DNA from: JAAYBQ01 sp035403465
Lineage (GTDB): Bacteria; Spirochaetota; UBA4802; UBA5550
Assembly: GCA_035403465.1 (NCBI GenBank)
Contig: DAONFG010000013.1
Coordinates: 1 to 64,000, forward strand
Reading direction: 5' to 3'
Length of the DNA stretch: 64,000 nucleotides
Of the stretch, positions 44,095-52,988 are shown one piece after another. Position 1 is the stretch's first letter, and every line of letters starts with the position of its first letter. Made by a program: the position numbers and the translations under genes. Under the pieces are notes generated by a model. It was not told the DNA's origin and ran no database searches. It saw nothing but the letters and a program-made list of their open reading frames with translations.

Positions 44095-46137
44095 TCATAA
44101 ATATTTCGATATAAGTTCATCAACCGGAACCGGACGGCAGAAATAGAATCCCTGGAACATGTCGCATCCCAGGCCTTTAAAAAATTCAAACTGTTCCTGC
44201 GTCTCAAAGCCCTCTGCTATAACCTGCAGGTCAAGGGAATGCGCCAGTTCCATGATATGCCGCACCATCGCCTCTTTCCTTGGATCTCCAGGTACTGACT
44301 GCGTAAAAACCATATCCATTTTTAGAATATCAACCGGAAGCTCGGCAAGGTATGTAAGCGAAGAAAATCCCTTGCCGAAATCATCTATCGCGATTTTAAA
44401 ACCGCTAGTCTTAAGCCGGGAAAGGCTCTCCCTGCCCGCAGCAATGTTCTCCATCAGCCGGTCTTCAGTTACCTCAAGTGTTATGCGGTTATTTTCGATC
44501 CCGTGCTGCGCCGCGAATGACGAAAGAAATTCACTGTACGCTGTATCGACCAGCTGGATTGTGGATAGGTTTATACTTGTGCTGAACCTGTTCCTGATTT
44601 TCATCTCCATATCATGAAAAGCCTTATGAACGACCATGTTGTCGACCTCTTTCATAAGTCCCGCATCCTCCAAAACAGGCAGGTACTTATCGGGTGCCCC
44701 TATGGAAGTGTCGCTTCCAGTGTACCTCAGAAGAGCTTCTGCGTGGATCAGTTTTTTATCATGATCAACAATCGGCTGGTAAAACAACGTGAACTCGTTC
44801 ATGACTATACTGTTCCTGAGTATATTGACTGTATGAATTTTCCTGCTTGTGACATCCAGGAGGTCCTGTGTAAATACCTGGAAGGTATTCTTTGTTTTTT
44901 TTGCACTGCCGATTACCCGGTAGGCATTGCTGAGAATTGTTGTGACATCCCTGCCGTCCTGGGGCACCTGGAGCACGCCGGCGCTGGCAGTTATCATGCA
45001 GGTAATCCCTGAAACTCGGAAAGGATTCCTGAGGCAGGTGATAATTTTGCCGGCAATGTCCTGCGCTTCTTCCATTGTCACTACATCCCAGAGCATGAGG
45101 GCAAATTCATCACCACCTATGCGGTAGAGAGATCCGCAAGTTGAAAAAAGTTCTATGATCCTTTCAACAAGCATCTCCAGCACATCATCACCGACATTTT
45201 CACCGTAACATTCGTTCAGGCTCTGGAAATCATCAATATCAAGGAAAACAATAAACATGGTGCTCCTTTCCCTGTCGATCCTGGTCAGTTCATCCTGGAG
45301 ATCCTTGTGGAACGCCATCCTTCCCGAGATATTCAAGGCCAGGTCATTGTAGATGGAGAATTCCAGTACAGTCCTGGCTATCTCCATCTGATCGGCTTTT
45401 GTAAAGATAGTTTTAATCCTGCCCCAGGTGATGAAAAGCAGGCAGCTCACTATACCCAGGCTGAAAGAAGGGATCATGGTGCTCCCGCTGGCGCTTACAG
45501 GCGTGAATATAATATTATAGAGATAAAATGAAAGGAAATAGGTGATGATTATCATTCCGGCTATCATGTACCTGTCAGGGTAAATGTCATGCCTGGCCAG
45601 GCCGTAAACCAGGATTATACATAATGAATAGACCGCGTAGATCACCAGCATTATATTTTTTATCATGAACAACGGTCCGGTATCACTTCCCTGCATGTGC
45701 ATTTTATAAATAACATCGCCATTCCCGGTTAATTCTTTGATCATCAGGCCCGGATTGTAAAGGGTTGCAGCGGCGATCAGAAAAAATACGGCTAGTGATG
45801 CCCTCAGCAGGACTGTGTTATATTTATTTATTATCCGCCCATGACCGGAAATTTGTCTGATATACACCAGAAGAATGACAGGGAAGACGAGCATGAACGT
45901 TTCACGAAAAATAAGACAAAAAGCGGCCCTGCCTGTATCGGGATAGATATATGAAAAAATAAACGCGAAAGCATCGGCGGATATATAGATCAACACTGTA
46001 CAGCTGAACACCATCGAGAGTAATGTTTCCTTTTTCCTTAGAATGCAGTATGTATATGAAAACTGCATCAGGGCGCAACTGGCAATTCCTGCGAAAAGAA
46101 TTGTTACGGTAAAATATAATAACGGAATATTGGCCAT
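44095..46137 (-). CDS. Membrane GGDEF-EAL c-di-GMP enzyme
   Basis: This 680-residue protein has seven membrane helices in its first 250 residues (7TM sensor-like). A GGDEF domain follows with an intact RIGGDEFALML and DIDDFQSLN, then an EAL domain with AEALLRY, NLSTIQL, DDFGKGFSSL, LKMDM and AEGFET, all phosphodiesterase signature residues. Both domains therefore look able to act. ATG 46137 follows AGGGGTGAGC; a longer frame to 46164 lacks an RBS. It is convergent with the four-gene operon before it and stands alone. Confidence 0.88.
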   Translation of the reverse strand: MANIPLLYFTVTILFAGIASCALMQFSYTYCILRKKETLLSMVFSCTVLIYISADAFAFIFSYIYPDTGRAAFCLIFRETFMLVFPVILLVYIRQISGHGRIINKYNTVLLRASLAVFFLIAAATLYNPGLMIKELTGNGDVIYKMHMQGSDTGPLFMIKNIMLVIYAVYSLCIILVYGLARHDIYPDRYMIAGMIIITYFLSFYLYNIIFTPVSASGSTMIPSFSLGIVSCLLFITWGRIKTIFTKADQMEIARTVLEFSIYNDLALNISGRMAFHKDLQDELTRIDRERSTMFIVFLDIDDFQSLNECYGENVGDDVLEMLVERIIELFSTCGSLYRIGGDEFALMLWDVVTMEEAQDIAGKIITCLRNPFRVSGITCMITASAGVLQVPQDGRDVTTILSNAYRVIGSAKKTKNTFQVFTQDLLDVTSRKIHTVNILRNSIVMNEFTLFYQPIVDHDKKLIHAEALLRYTGSDTSIGAPDKYLPVLEDAGLMKEVDNMVVHKAFHDMEMKIRNRFSTSINLSTIQLVDTAYSEFLSSFAAQHGIENNRITLEVTEDRLMENIAAGRESLSRLKTSGFKIAIDDFGKGFSSLTYLAELPVDILKMDMVFTQSVPGDPRKEAMVRHIMELAHSLDLQVIAEGFETQEQFEFFKGLGCDMFQGFYFCRPVPVDELISKYL

Positions 46138-46495
46138 GCTCACCCCTGTAAAACTACTTTCCATTTATAATATGGACGTTTATAATGCATTAATCAACCC
46201 TTAACCGGAAATAAAATAATCCGGCATTGCAATATGTGATATTCCGTTTCCCTGTTTGTCAATTATGATAATACTTTTTTATTGCGCTGATATTCAGAAG
46301 GTACTGGCATATAATGCTCCCTGGTAAATAAAATATATAATTAATCTGATTTTTCAATCCTGAAATATTGACTGAAGATCGATTTTTATACAATATACTT
46401 AGATAAGCTGTTAGTTCAGGGATCATTGTTAATCTATCCCCGATTGAAAATGAAGCTGCCAGGGTAACAATTAACATATATTGAGAGGTTTCCTG
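46138..46495. other. Gene-free interval before the secreted Cys-rich protein
   Basis: These 358 bp hold the upstream regions of two divergent genes. A TTGACT (46368-46373) with a CAATAT/TATACT box near 46391-46399 is a weak plus-strand promoter candidate. A 72-residue minus-strand frame (46259-46477) lacks an RBS and is not accepted as a gene. I see nothing else. Confidence 0.45.
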
Positions 46496-47413
46496 ATGTT
46501 AAGACTTACACAGATTATCCGTCATGCTGCTGTACTAATCCTTGTATACACATTAGCCATGGGAATCTCCGCCACCCTGGCCGGGGAAACATCGGACTTT
46601 ACTGTTCGAATGAACGACCGGCAGGCCCTGAAAAAACTTGAACCATGGAAGAGATCCATGCTGGACACATACCTTGCAGCAAACAGGCGCTCATCAAAAC
46701 CCGATGCAGTGAGTTTTACCATGATGACTTTATCACTCATGCCCGGAAAAGATATATACTTTGCCGACGGATACGCCCGGGGCGGACACGAATTTTTAAT
46801 TCCCCTGCTGCTCATTGCAGATAAAGATAAAGCCCGCATTCTTGATACCGGCACCGACCGACTTGACTCCGATGGAAATAAAAAATCTTTTACGGTTTCA
46901 AATGCCTGCACCCGGGAGTATTATGCGGAAACTGACCGGTACGACTCAGGTTCCGGCGCTAAATGTGACAAGTGCTTTAACCAGCTTAAAAAACATTCAT
47001 GCATTGACCTGAATTCACTGCTGACAGAAACGATAAAATCAGCTGTTAATGAAAATAAAATTGGCAGGGAATTTATATTAAACGGGGCAAGATGCATGGC
47101 AATCCTGGTAAACAATTCACGGGAGGCTTACATTCCTGAAAAATCCGGGGATATAATAGATGAGCGGTTTAAAGCGCTGATCAAATCCGGAAAACAGCGG
47201 ACAGGCGCGGCCTGTTGGAATAAAGAAAACAAATCCATAGAATCCCCGTTAATACAGGTTTCGGGAAACAGTTTCAGCATATCAGGAGTTATGGAAATTA
47301 CTGGAGGTTCACCGGGTAACAGCTGCCTCATCGAATTTGAATTCTCATGGGACGGGAAAACAATCCGCTTCATACAGAAGGAACTGGCAAAGACCATAAC
47401 GTACATTGAATAA
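46496..47413 (+). CDS. Secreted hypothetical protein with several Cys (305 aa)
   Basis: An N-terminal signal peptide (1-29, ending ISATLAGE) leads into a protein I do not recognise. It contains six to eight Cys, notably CDKCFNQLKKHSC, a C-x2-C pair plus another, and a C-terminal strand-rich end. Some could form disulfides or bind metal. The start at 46496 is chosen for GAGAGG upstream; an in-frame TTG at 46481 is unlikely. A terminator follows its stop directly. No homologue is suggested. Confidence 0.65.
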   Translation: MLRLTQIIRHAAVLILVYTLAMGISATLAGETSDFTVRMNDRQALKKLEPWKRSMLDTYLAANRRSSKPDAVSFTMMTLSLMPGKDIYFADGYARGGHEFLIPLLLIADKDKARILDTGTDRLDSDGNKKSFTVSNACTREYYAETDRYDSGSGAKCDKCFNQLKKHSCIDLNSLLTETIKSAVNENKIGREFILNGARCMAILVNNSREAYIPEKSGDIIDERFKALIKSGKQRTGAACWNKENKSIESPLIQVSGNSFSISGVMEITGGSPGNSCLIEFEFSWDGKTIRFIQKELAKTITYIE

Positions 47414-47418
47414 TAAAA

Positions 47419-47444
47419 GAGGCTGCCTGTTAAGGCAGCCTCTC
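47419..47444. terminator. Rho-independent terminator, GC-rich hairpin
   Basis: AGAGGCTGCCT and AGGCAGCCTCT form a perfect stem around GTTA. It sits 6 nt after the secreted-protein stop and between convergent genes, so it can act on the plus strand and possibly the minus strand. Confidence 0.75.
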
Positions 47445-47498
47445 CATATTCATGATCTCTATTTTTCAGCAGGACTATCCCGCCGGTAACAATCAATG

Positions 47499-49196
47499 TC
47501 AGTCATTCATCCTGTATTCAGATTTCATCGGGTAAACCCATTTCTCCCATACCCTCATGAACTTATCCATATCCGCAACGGGGTTCATGATCATCTTCAT
47601 GCAGTATGCAAGCTGTTCAGGTGAATTTGACTTCTTCTGGTAGAGCTGCACAGCGTACTTTGAGAAGTCCCTGACAAGCACGTCAAAGATCATATCAAGT
47701 ACATCGTCTTCTACTTTCTGGAGGTGCGCATTTTCAATGATGAGCTGGCCGTAAGCAACAACGGTCATCAGTTCACCTATTGCAAGGAGATAATCGATAT
47801 CTGAATTCTGTGCTTTTGTAGGTGTTGCCTTGGCAAGGAATTCCTTGAACACGAGTATCTGCTTTTTAAGAACATTTATATTCGGAAGGTCCTTGCTGTT
47901 ATACGCTATATTGTAATCATGGAACTGTATCCTGCTCAGGCCGCTTGTTGGTCCCTGGTTCAGGAGGAAAGTGTCATTCCTGTCATCAGCAACAGACGGG
48001 ATTGCAGGGAACTGGCCGGGGTTGAAGAAGTAATTTGTTATGAACTTAACAACAAGCGCCATGTTTACATGCACTGTACCTTCAAGTTTGGGATACATCC
48101 TGATCTCAACTGTAGCCATCTCGAAGTATGGTTCACTCTCGAATCCCCTTGCCGCAATAACGTCCCACAGCAGGTTGATTACCTCTTCCCCTTCCCTTGT
48201 GACCTTCATTTTACAGAGCGGATCATAAAGCAGGTAGCGCCTGTCTTCTGCAGATGCCGTCCTCATATAGTCAACAGCGCGAAGGTTAAAGAGCTTCATC
48301 GCGCATATGCGCAGGTAAGCGTCTGTAAGGAGCTGTTTAACATGCGGAAAATCTGTTACATACTTTCCGTAAAGGTTCCTGTTTGCAGCATGCTCAACCG
48401 CTTCATAGAATGCGTGTGTGGCGATACCCACGGCTCCTGGCCCCAGGTTGAATTTACACACGTTTACAGTATTCAGCATGTTGTCCCACGCCTTGGGACC
48501 TTTTTCCGATATATCAGCATTGGTTATGGGGTAGTCATGAACAGCATATTCAGAAACATAGTTCTGGTGGGCAACAACGTTCCGGATACACTCATAGTTT
48601 TTATGTTTTGAATCAACTGTGAAGAATACATATTCATTTGTATCAGCCATCTTGGCGAATGTTGATACCATTGCGGCTTCATTACCGTTCCCGATATAAT
48701 ACTTGTCGCCGTTTGCCTTGTATGTGCCGTCACCCTGCGGGTAAAGCATCATATCGCTTGAATAGATGTCTGCACCATGTTCTTTTTCTGAAAGGCCGAA
48801 AGCGAATACTTCACCCTCTTCAAGAAGTTTCGCGGCCTTATGCTTCATCTCCTCATTGCTTCCCATCCAGATGGGGCATATTCCGAGCATTGAAACGTCC
48901 CATACATACCAGTATGTGATCCCGTAGAATCCCATGAGTTCAGCCCAGTGGAAAGTCCGGTATGTATCCCACCTGTTGTCCTTTGCGCCATATCCTGCAG
49001 GCGTGAGCAGTTTGGCAAAGTATTTGTGTTCCTTCTGAAAATCAACAAAATCCTTTGGCCATGTCCTGTTGTGGTAGTCCTCTTTAACCTTTTTGAGTCC
49101 TTTCTTTTCGAAAAACTCGATGGTCTTAAGCATCATCTCCTTCGATTCCTTGTCAGGAAACTCCACATTGTATTTTTTCGGATTTAAAAGTAGCAT
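47499..49196 (-). CDS. Acyl-CoA dehydrogenase family, long form, paralogue 2
   Basis: This 565-residue protein has the same layout as the gene at 37405-39120. It contains FGLSEKEHGADIYSSDM (133-149), FNLGPGAVGIATHAF, and the catalytic-base block YPKLEGTVHVNMAL with Glu372. The two share long matching stretches, so they are duplicates that have diverged. The long C-terminal helical addition is present. It lies alone on the minus strand, ahead of the MoxR operon. The acyl substrate is unknown. Confidence 0.82.
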   Translation of the reverse strand: MLLLNPKKYNVEFPDKESKEMMLKTIEFFEKKGLKKVKEDYHNRTWPKDFVDFQKEHKYFAKLLTPAGYGAKDNRWDTYRTFHWAELMGFYGITYWYVWDVSMLGICPIWMGSNEEMKHKAAKLLEEGEVFAFGLSEKEHGADIYSSDMMLYPQGDGTYKANGDKYYIGNGNEAAMVSTFAKMADTNEYVFFTVDSKHKNYECIRNVVAHQNYVSEYAVHDYPITNADISEKGPKAWDNMLNTVNVCKFNLGPGAVGIATHAFYEAVEHAANRNLYGKYVTDFPHVKQLLTDAYLRICAMKLFNLRAVDYMRTASAEDRRYLLYDPLCKMKVTREGEEVINLLWDVIAARGFESEPYFEMATVEIRMYPKLEGTVHVNMALVVKFITNYFFNPGQFPAIPSVADDRNDTFLLNQGPTSGLSRIQFHDYNIAYNSKDLPNINVLKKQILVFKEFLAKATPTKAQNSDIDYLLAIGELMTVVAYGQLIIENAHLQKVEDDVLDMIFDVLVRDFSKYAVQLYQKKSNSPEQLAYCMKMIMNPVADMDKFMRVWEKWVYPMKSEYRMND

Positions 49197-49294
49197 CTGG
49201 TTACCTCTTTATTTATTTATAAACAGAATGTGAAATATTTTGAGTATTGGTTCCTCTGAAAAAACATCATTAACAGGACTTTTACAGAAAAAAT

Positions 49295-49304
49295 TGACAT
49301 GTCA
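49295..49304. promoter_or_regulatory. Palindrome TGACATGTCA upstream of the second acyl-CoA dehydrogenase
   Basis: This 10-bp perfect palindrome lies about 100 bp before the dehydrogenase start. It differs from the palindrome before the other paralogue, so the two genes need not share a regulator. Short palindromes also arise by chance. Confidence 0.2.
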
Positions 49305-49494
49305 GCCTTATTAACAATATTGATGTTAATAAAAAAGATTGCACCTTTATTGTCAATATTTTTGCGCCGTTTTTTATAACAAAATTCTCTTAAATGAAAC
49401 ATATTCCATAACCGGAACAAAAAACCTGATAATTATTTGACCTTGTATGCCGGTGATAAACATTGGATAAAAACCTGATTAAGGGAGTAAAAAT

Positions 49495-50649
49495 GTGAAA
49501 AAACAGGGACCAGAAGTATCAATTCCTGAACTTGACCAGATTCTTGAATCATATATAAAAAGCAGCCAGAACCTGAATTATGCCCTGAAAATAACAGGAC
49601 ATCCGGGCGTTGGAAAATCCGCCATTGTAAAACAGGTTGCAGACAGGCTTAACTACTATTTTATCGATACACGCCTTGCGTTCAAGGAGAATGTAGACCT
49701 CGGGGGATACCCTGTACCTGACAGCGAATCAGGGCAGATGATATACTACAGGCCCAGGTTTATTCCGCCCGCTGCAGTTCCCGAAGGCTGTAACGGCATA
49801 GTATGGTTTCTTGATGAATCGAACAGGGCGCACCCCACAGTTATCCAGACCCTGTTCCAGATAATTACAGAGGGGAAATGCGGCGAACACAGCCTCCCCG
49901 GTAAAACCGCAATCATTCTTGCCGGTAACCTTGGAGACATGGACGGAACAACAATCACTGACTTTGACGACTCTGCGCTTGATGGAAGGCTTGCGATCTT
50001 TCACCTTAAGCCTTCGGCAGAACACTGGCTGCCATGGGCCTACAGCCAGGGGATCCACCCCTCGGTGATCCGGTACATCTCGATGTTCCCGGAAAAGCTG
50101 TGGGATGAACGCAACATCAATCCCAATCCGCGCGGCTGGCACCAGGTATCAGGCGCACTTATACACTCGTACAACCTTCCCGCAGAGGAAGCCTTCGCCG
50201 AATTCCTCGCTGGTGAAAATACAACCCTCGTCAAGCTTATAAGTACACTGCTCGGCGAAATAACAGCGCGGGATTTTATCATGCAGATCACTTCCCCCAG
50301 GATGATCACTTCACGTGATATCCTTGATGGATCAGCAGAAAAACTTGAACTGCTTAAAAACCGCGCCATCCCGTCCGAGGACCTGCTCTGGGCCCTGAAC
50401 GGGACAATCGAAACCATGAGGGAGCTTGTCATACGCGAAAACGGGAACATTCCGGGCGCCAGTTTCGTGGAACTTGCGAACATGCTGAAATTCATTGCAT
50501 ACTCCCGCGGCGATATACGCATGACATACTTCTTCCTGCTGCTGAAGGAATGCGGTATATTCACCAGCATACCTGCAGCAGTTAAACTGGTCGATGACCA
50601 GGAGATGCGCATAGAACTGAAACAGAAGTTCGGGGAACTTCTTAAATAA
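49495..50649 (+). CDS. MoxR-type AAA ATPase
   Basis: This 384-residue protein has Walker A GHPGVGKS (35-42), Walker B IVWFLDESNR (102-111, Asp107-Glu108), a sensor-1-like AGNLGDMDG (143-151), and a helical C-terminal half. MoxR ATPases act as chaperones or metal-insertion motors for VWA-domain partners. It starts with GTG and a GGGAGT ribosome site. The next gene, 11 nt downstream, has the HExxH and VWA domains expected of such a partner. It is the first of three co-directional genes. Confidence 0.85.
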   Translation: MKKQGPEVSIPELDQILESYIKSSQNLNYALKITGHPGVGKSAIVKQVADRLNYYFIDTRLAFKENVDLGGYPVPDSESGQMIYYRPRFIPPAAVPEGCNGIVWFLDESNRAHPTVIQTLFQIITEGKCGEHSLPGKTAIILAGNLGDMDGTTITDFDDSALDGRLAIFHLKPSAEHWLPWAYSQGIHPSVIRYISMFPEKLWDERNINPNPRGWHQVSGALIHSYNLPAEEAFAEFLAGENTTLVKLISTLLGEITARDFIMQITSPRMITSRDILDGSAEKLELLKNRAIPSEDLLWALNGTIETMRELVIRENGNIPGASFVELANMLKFIAYSRGDIRMTYFFLLLKECGIFTSIPAAVKLVDDQEMRIELKQKFGELLK

Positions 50650-50660
50650 AGGTACTCCCG

Positions 50661-52112
50661 ATGCAGAAAGTTGAAGATACAATCAGCGGTCTATGGAGAA
50701 AGAGCCGTTTCGCATCGTACTTCTACCACGGGATAGACCTTGCCGAATCCGGGGACTTACCCACTCTCGGGCTCATGGTCTACACGTCGCGCCTGACGCT
50801 CTTCTTTAACCCGGAATTCACATCGCAGCTTACAGTGGATGAACTTACCGGCCTGCTGGTCCATGAGATGCTTCATGTTGTCCTGAACCACGAGCACAGG
50901 GGTAACCGTGACCAGGACATCTACAAGCGCAACCTTGCACAGGACATGGTGATAAACTCGTATTTAAAAGAGAACCGGAAAACCTTCTTTTCCCGGAAGA
51001 GCAGCTATATCCATGATACACCTGAACTTATCCTTCCCGCCGGACTCCCGGTAATCCCCGGAACTTTTTTCAGGGACACGGGAAACTATGACCCGGTCTG
51101 GGAGGATGTTTACTCATGGCTCAGGGAACAATCACGCGAAGAGATAAGGAAGTTCAGCTTTAATGAAAATGAAGAAGGTTCAGGAAATACCCTGGCGAAT
51201 GTTGAACCCGGGATACGGCAGATGCAGCAGACCCTCAACAGCCTTGACCTGTCGTATAACACCGCGCCGGAACAGAACCTGTCATCGTTCAAAAAGAGGG
51301 ACGCGCTGATATTCGAGAAGCCTGACGGCGACCCGCTATCCACTGGCGTGCACATAATGAAGAACAGGAACGAAATCGATCCCTCATCAACAAGGCTCAA
51401 CCACCTGATGCTCATGGCGGAAAAGGATGAACTCTGCAGGGAGGAGAGGATATTCGGCGAAATACGCGGCCTTATCGAATCCGTAAAAAAAAGGGACATG
51501 TCGTGGTCTGAAAAAATCCGCACTATCGTTGATTCAACGTCACAGTCAGATGAATATGAATACACTTATCATAGGTTCAATAAACGCTATTTTTCACAGG
51601 GCATATACTCCCCCGGCAGATCCTTCAAATACAGAAACGTGCTCACTGTTGCCGTTGACGTATCGGGATCAATGGTTATGAAACCCGGCGACATTGAGGC
51701 TGCCTTTGGAATAATTGAAGACCTGCTCCCGCGCTTCAGGGTCTGCCTGCTGTGCATTGACGAAACAGTCTTTATACCAGAGAAGCAGGGTGATATGTTT
51801 ACACGTTCAGCTGACAATGCAAAGCCATACGAATATAAAAAGGGTGACTGGCGCTTTATAAAAACCGGCAGCAGCGGAACAACATACTTTGAACCTCTTT
51901 TCAACACATTCATGCAGGGCCACAGGGAACTGCTCATTGTTATCACTGACGGATTCATCTATGACCTTGACAGGCTCCGGAAATATCACAACACTCTCTG
52001 GCTCATAAGCGAACACAGGGATGAACCGTTCACACCGGCATTCGGCAGGATTGTGAAGATAGAATCAGTAAAACCTGCCGGACTTCACCTGAATCCGGGG
52101 AATGCAGTATGA
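50661..52112 (+). CDS. HExxH metallopeptidase-like plus VWA-domain protein (DUF2201 type)
   Basis: This 483-residue protein has a zinc-peptidase-like N-terminal part with HEMLH at 68-72 and His77 (LVHEMLHVVLNHEH). A long linker follows with acidic, helical stretches. The C-terminal VWA domain starts near 326 with a complete MIDAS DVSGS (333-337) and a VITDGF Asp. That is the DUF2201/VWA-like layout found next to MoxR ATPases. The stop overlaps the following gene's start by 4 nt (ATGA), so the set is one unit. Confidence 0.83.
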   Translation: MQKVEDTISGLWRKSRFASYFYHGIDLAESGDLPTLGLMVYTSRLTLFFNPEFTSQLTVDELTGLLVHEMLHVVLNHEHRGNRDQDIYKRNLAQDMVINSYLKENRKTFFSRKSSYIHDTPELILPAGLPVIPGTFFRDTGNYDPVWEDVYSWLREQSREEIRKFSFNENEEGSGNTLANVEPGIRQMQQTLNSLDLSYNTAPEQNLSSFKKRDALIFEKPDGDPLSTGVHIMKNRNEIDPSSTRLNHLMLMAEKDELCREERIFGEIRGLIESVKKRDMSWSEKIRTIVDSTSQSDEYEYTYHRFNKRYFSQGIYSPGRSFKYRNVLTVAVDVSGSMVMKPGDIEAAFGIIEDLLPRFRVCLLCIDETVFIPEKQGDMFTRSADNAKPYEYKKGDWRFIKTGSSGTTYFEPLFNTFMQGHRELLIVITDGFIYDLDRLRKYHNTLWLISEHRDEPFTPAFGRIVKIESVKPAGLHLNPGNAV

Positions 52113-52810
52113 CAGAACCAAAGACAGCAATGAATGAACTTTACGCAGCAGGCCTTGAATCCGGCGCAGACCTTGAATTCCTGAGCCGCGCATTGATAGT
52201 TTCAGGCGACGCGGAACATATCTTCCTTGCAGGTAAAAACTGGAAGAGCTTTGACTACAATGCGGGCCTGGAAAAACTTTTTGACTCAGGAAATAATGAA
52301 CTGGTACACAAGGCCGGAATATTCTGGACTTCATTTGATTATGATGCCGGCATGGATTTCCTTGCGCACCGTGGCAACGCAGACTACATATACCGCGCAG
52401 GCCGCTTCTGGCCGGGTTACAATCACGATTTCGGCCTTGAACTGCTTGGCAGAATGAAGAGCGCTAAGTTTATCTACTACGCAGGCAAGGAATGGAAAAA
52501 GTTTAATTTCACAAGGGGATTTGAACTGCTGATGGAAACGGATTCAGCGGAGTTTACATTCTACGCAGGGGCATACTGGAAGGAATTCGATTTCAGCAGG
52601 GGCTTCACGAAGCTGTTTTCGCTTGGTGTTCCTGAATACATCTACAGGGCCGGGACGCTATGGCGCGTGTTTGATTACGCTGCCGCGTGGCGCATGCTTG
52701 AAATTCTTGTTACAAGCGGTGAAGAGTGGCGGGGAAGGGCATTTGCGAATAACAGGTGGAAACCGGAACTTATAAAAATATGGGACACACTGTGGCTTGA
52801 ACAGGTTTAA
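52109..52810 (+). CDS. Novel protein of tandem 28-residue repeats
   Basis: This 233-residue protein has an Ala-Gly pair at 41, 69, 97, 125, 153 and 181, exactly 28 apart. Trp follows at 45, 73, 101, 129, 157 and 185, and an aromatic at 48, 76, 104, 132, 160 and 188. The unit reads roughly Y-x-A-G-x-x-W-x-x-F-D-(Y/F)-x-x-G-x-x-x-L with a polar end. A further weaker unit may start at residue 13. The fold would be a solenoid. It has no signal peptide or membrane helix. Overlap by ATGA with the HExxH-VWA gene implies a shared role. Confidence 0.8.
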   Translation: MTEPKTAMNELYAAGLESGADLEFLSRALIVSGDAEHIFLAGKNWKSFDYNAGLEKLFDSGNNELVHKAGIFWTSFDYDAGMDFLAHRGNADYIYRAGRFWPGYNHDFGLELLGRMKSAKFIYYAGKEWKKFNFTRGFELLMETDSAEFTFYAGAYWKEFDFSRGFTKLFSLGVPEYIYRAGTLWRVFDYAAAWRMLEILVTSGEEWRGRAFANNRWKPELIKIWDTLWLEQV

Positions 52811-52833
52811 GAGACTGCCCTTAATGTATACAA

Positions 52834-52955
52834 TGTCATCACGAGGAGACCGAAGGTCGACGTGGTGATCTGTTTTGCCCGGTTATAGCGTCATGTGACT
52901 TCAACGGTTTAAATAAACATTGTTTATTCAATACAGATTGCCACGGCGCAATGAC
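52834..52955. mobile_element. MITE/REP-like composite element with imperfect terminal repeats
   Basis: The left half, TGTCATCACGAGGAGACC then GACGTGGTGATCTG (52834-52872), is itself nearly palindromic. The right half, CAGATTGCCACG then GCGCAATGAC (52934-52955), ends in a sequence whose reverse complement GTCATTGCGC resembles the left end GTCATCACG. Spacing is about 120 bp. Such GTCAT-ended repeats are common non-coding elements in bacteria. It fills the gap before the FecR-like gene. Confidence 0.6.
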
Positions 52956-52988
52956 GTTTACTTTCAGGACAGCCTCTTTAACTCCATG

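Noticed and set aside
46259..46477. 72-residue minus-strand frame
   Set aside because: AT-rich, no RBS and no motif; the region fits a promoter interval better.
47919..48611. 230-residue plus-strand frame
   Set aside because: Antisense to the second acyl-CoA dehydrogenase with no ribosome site.
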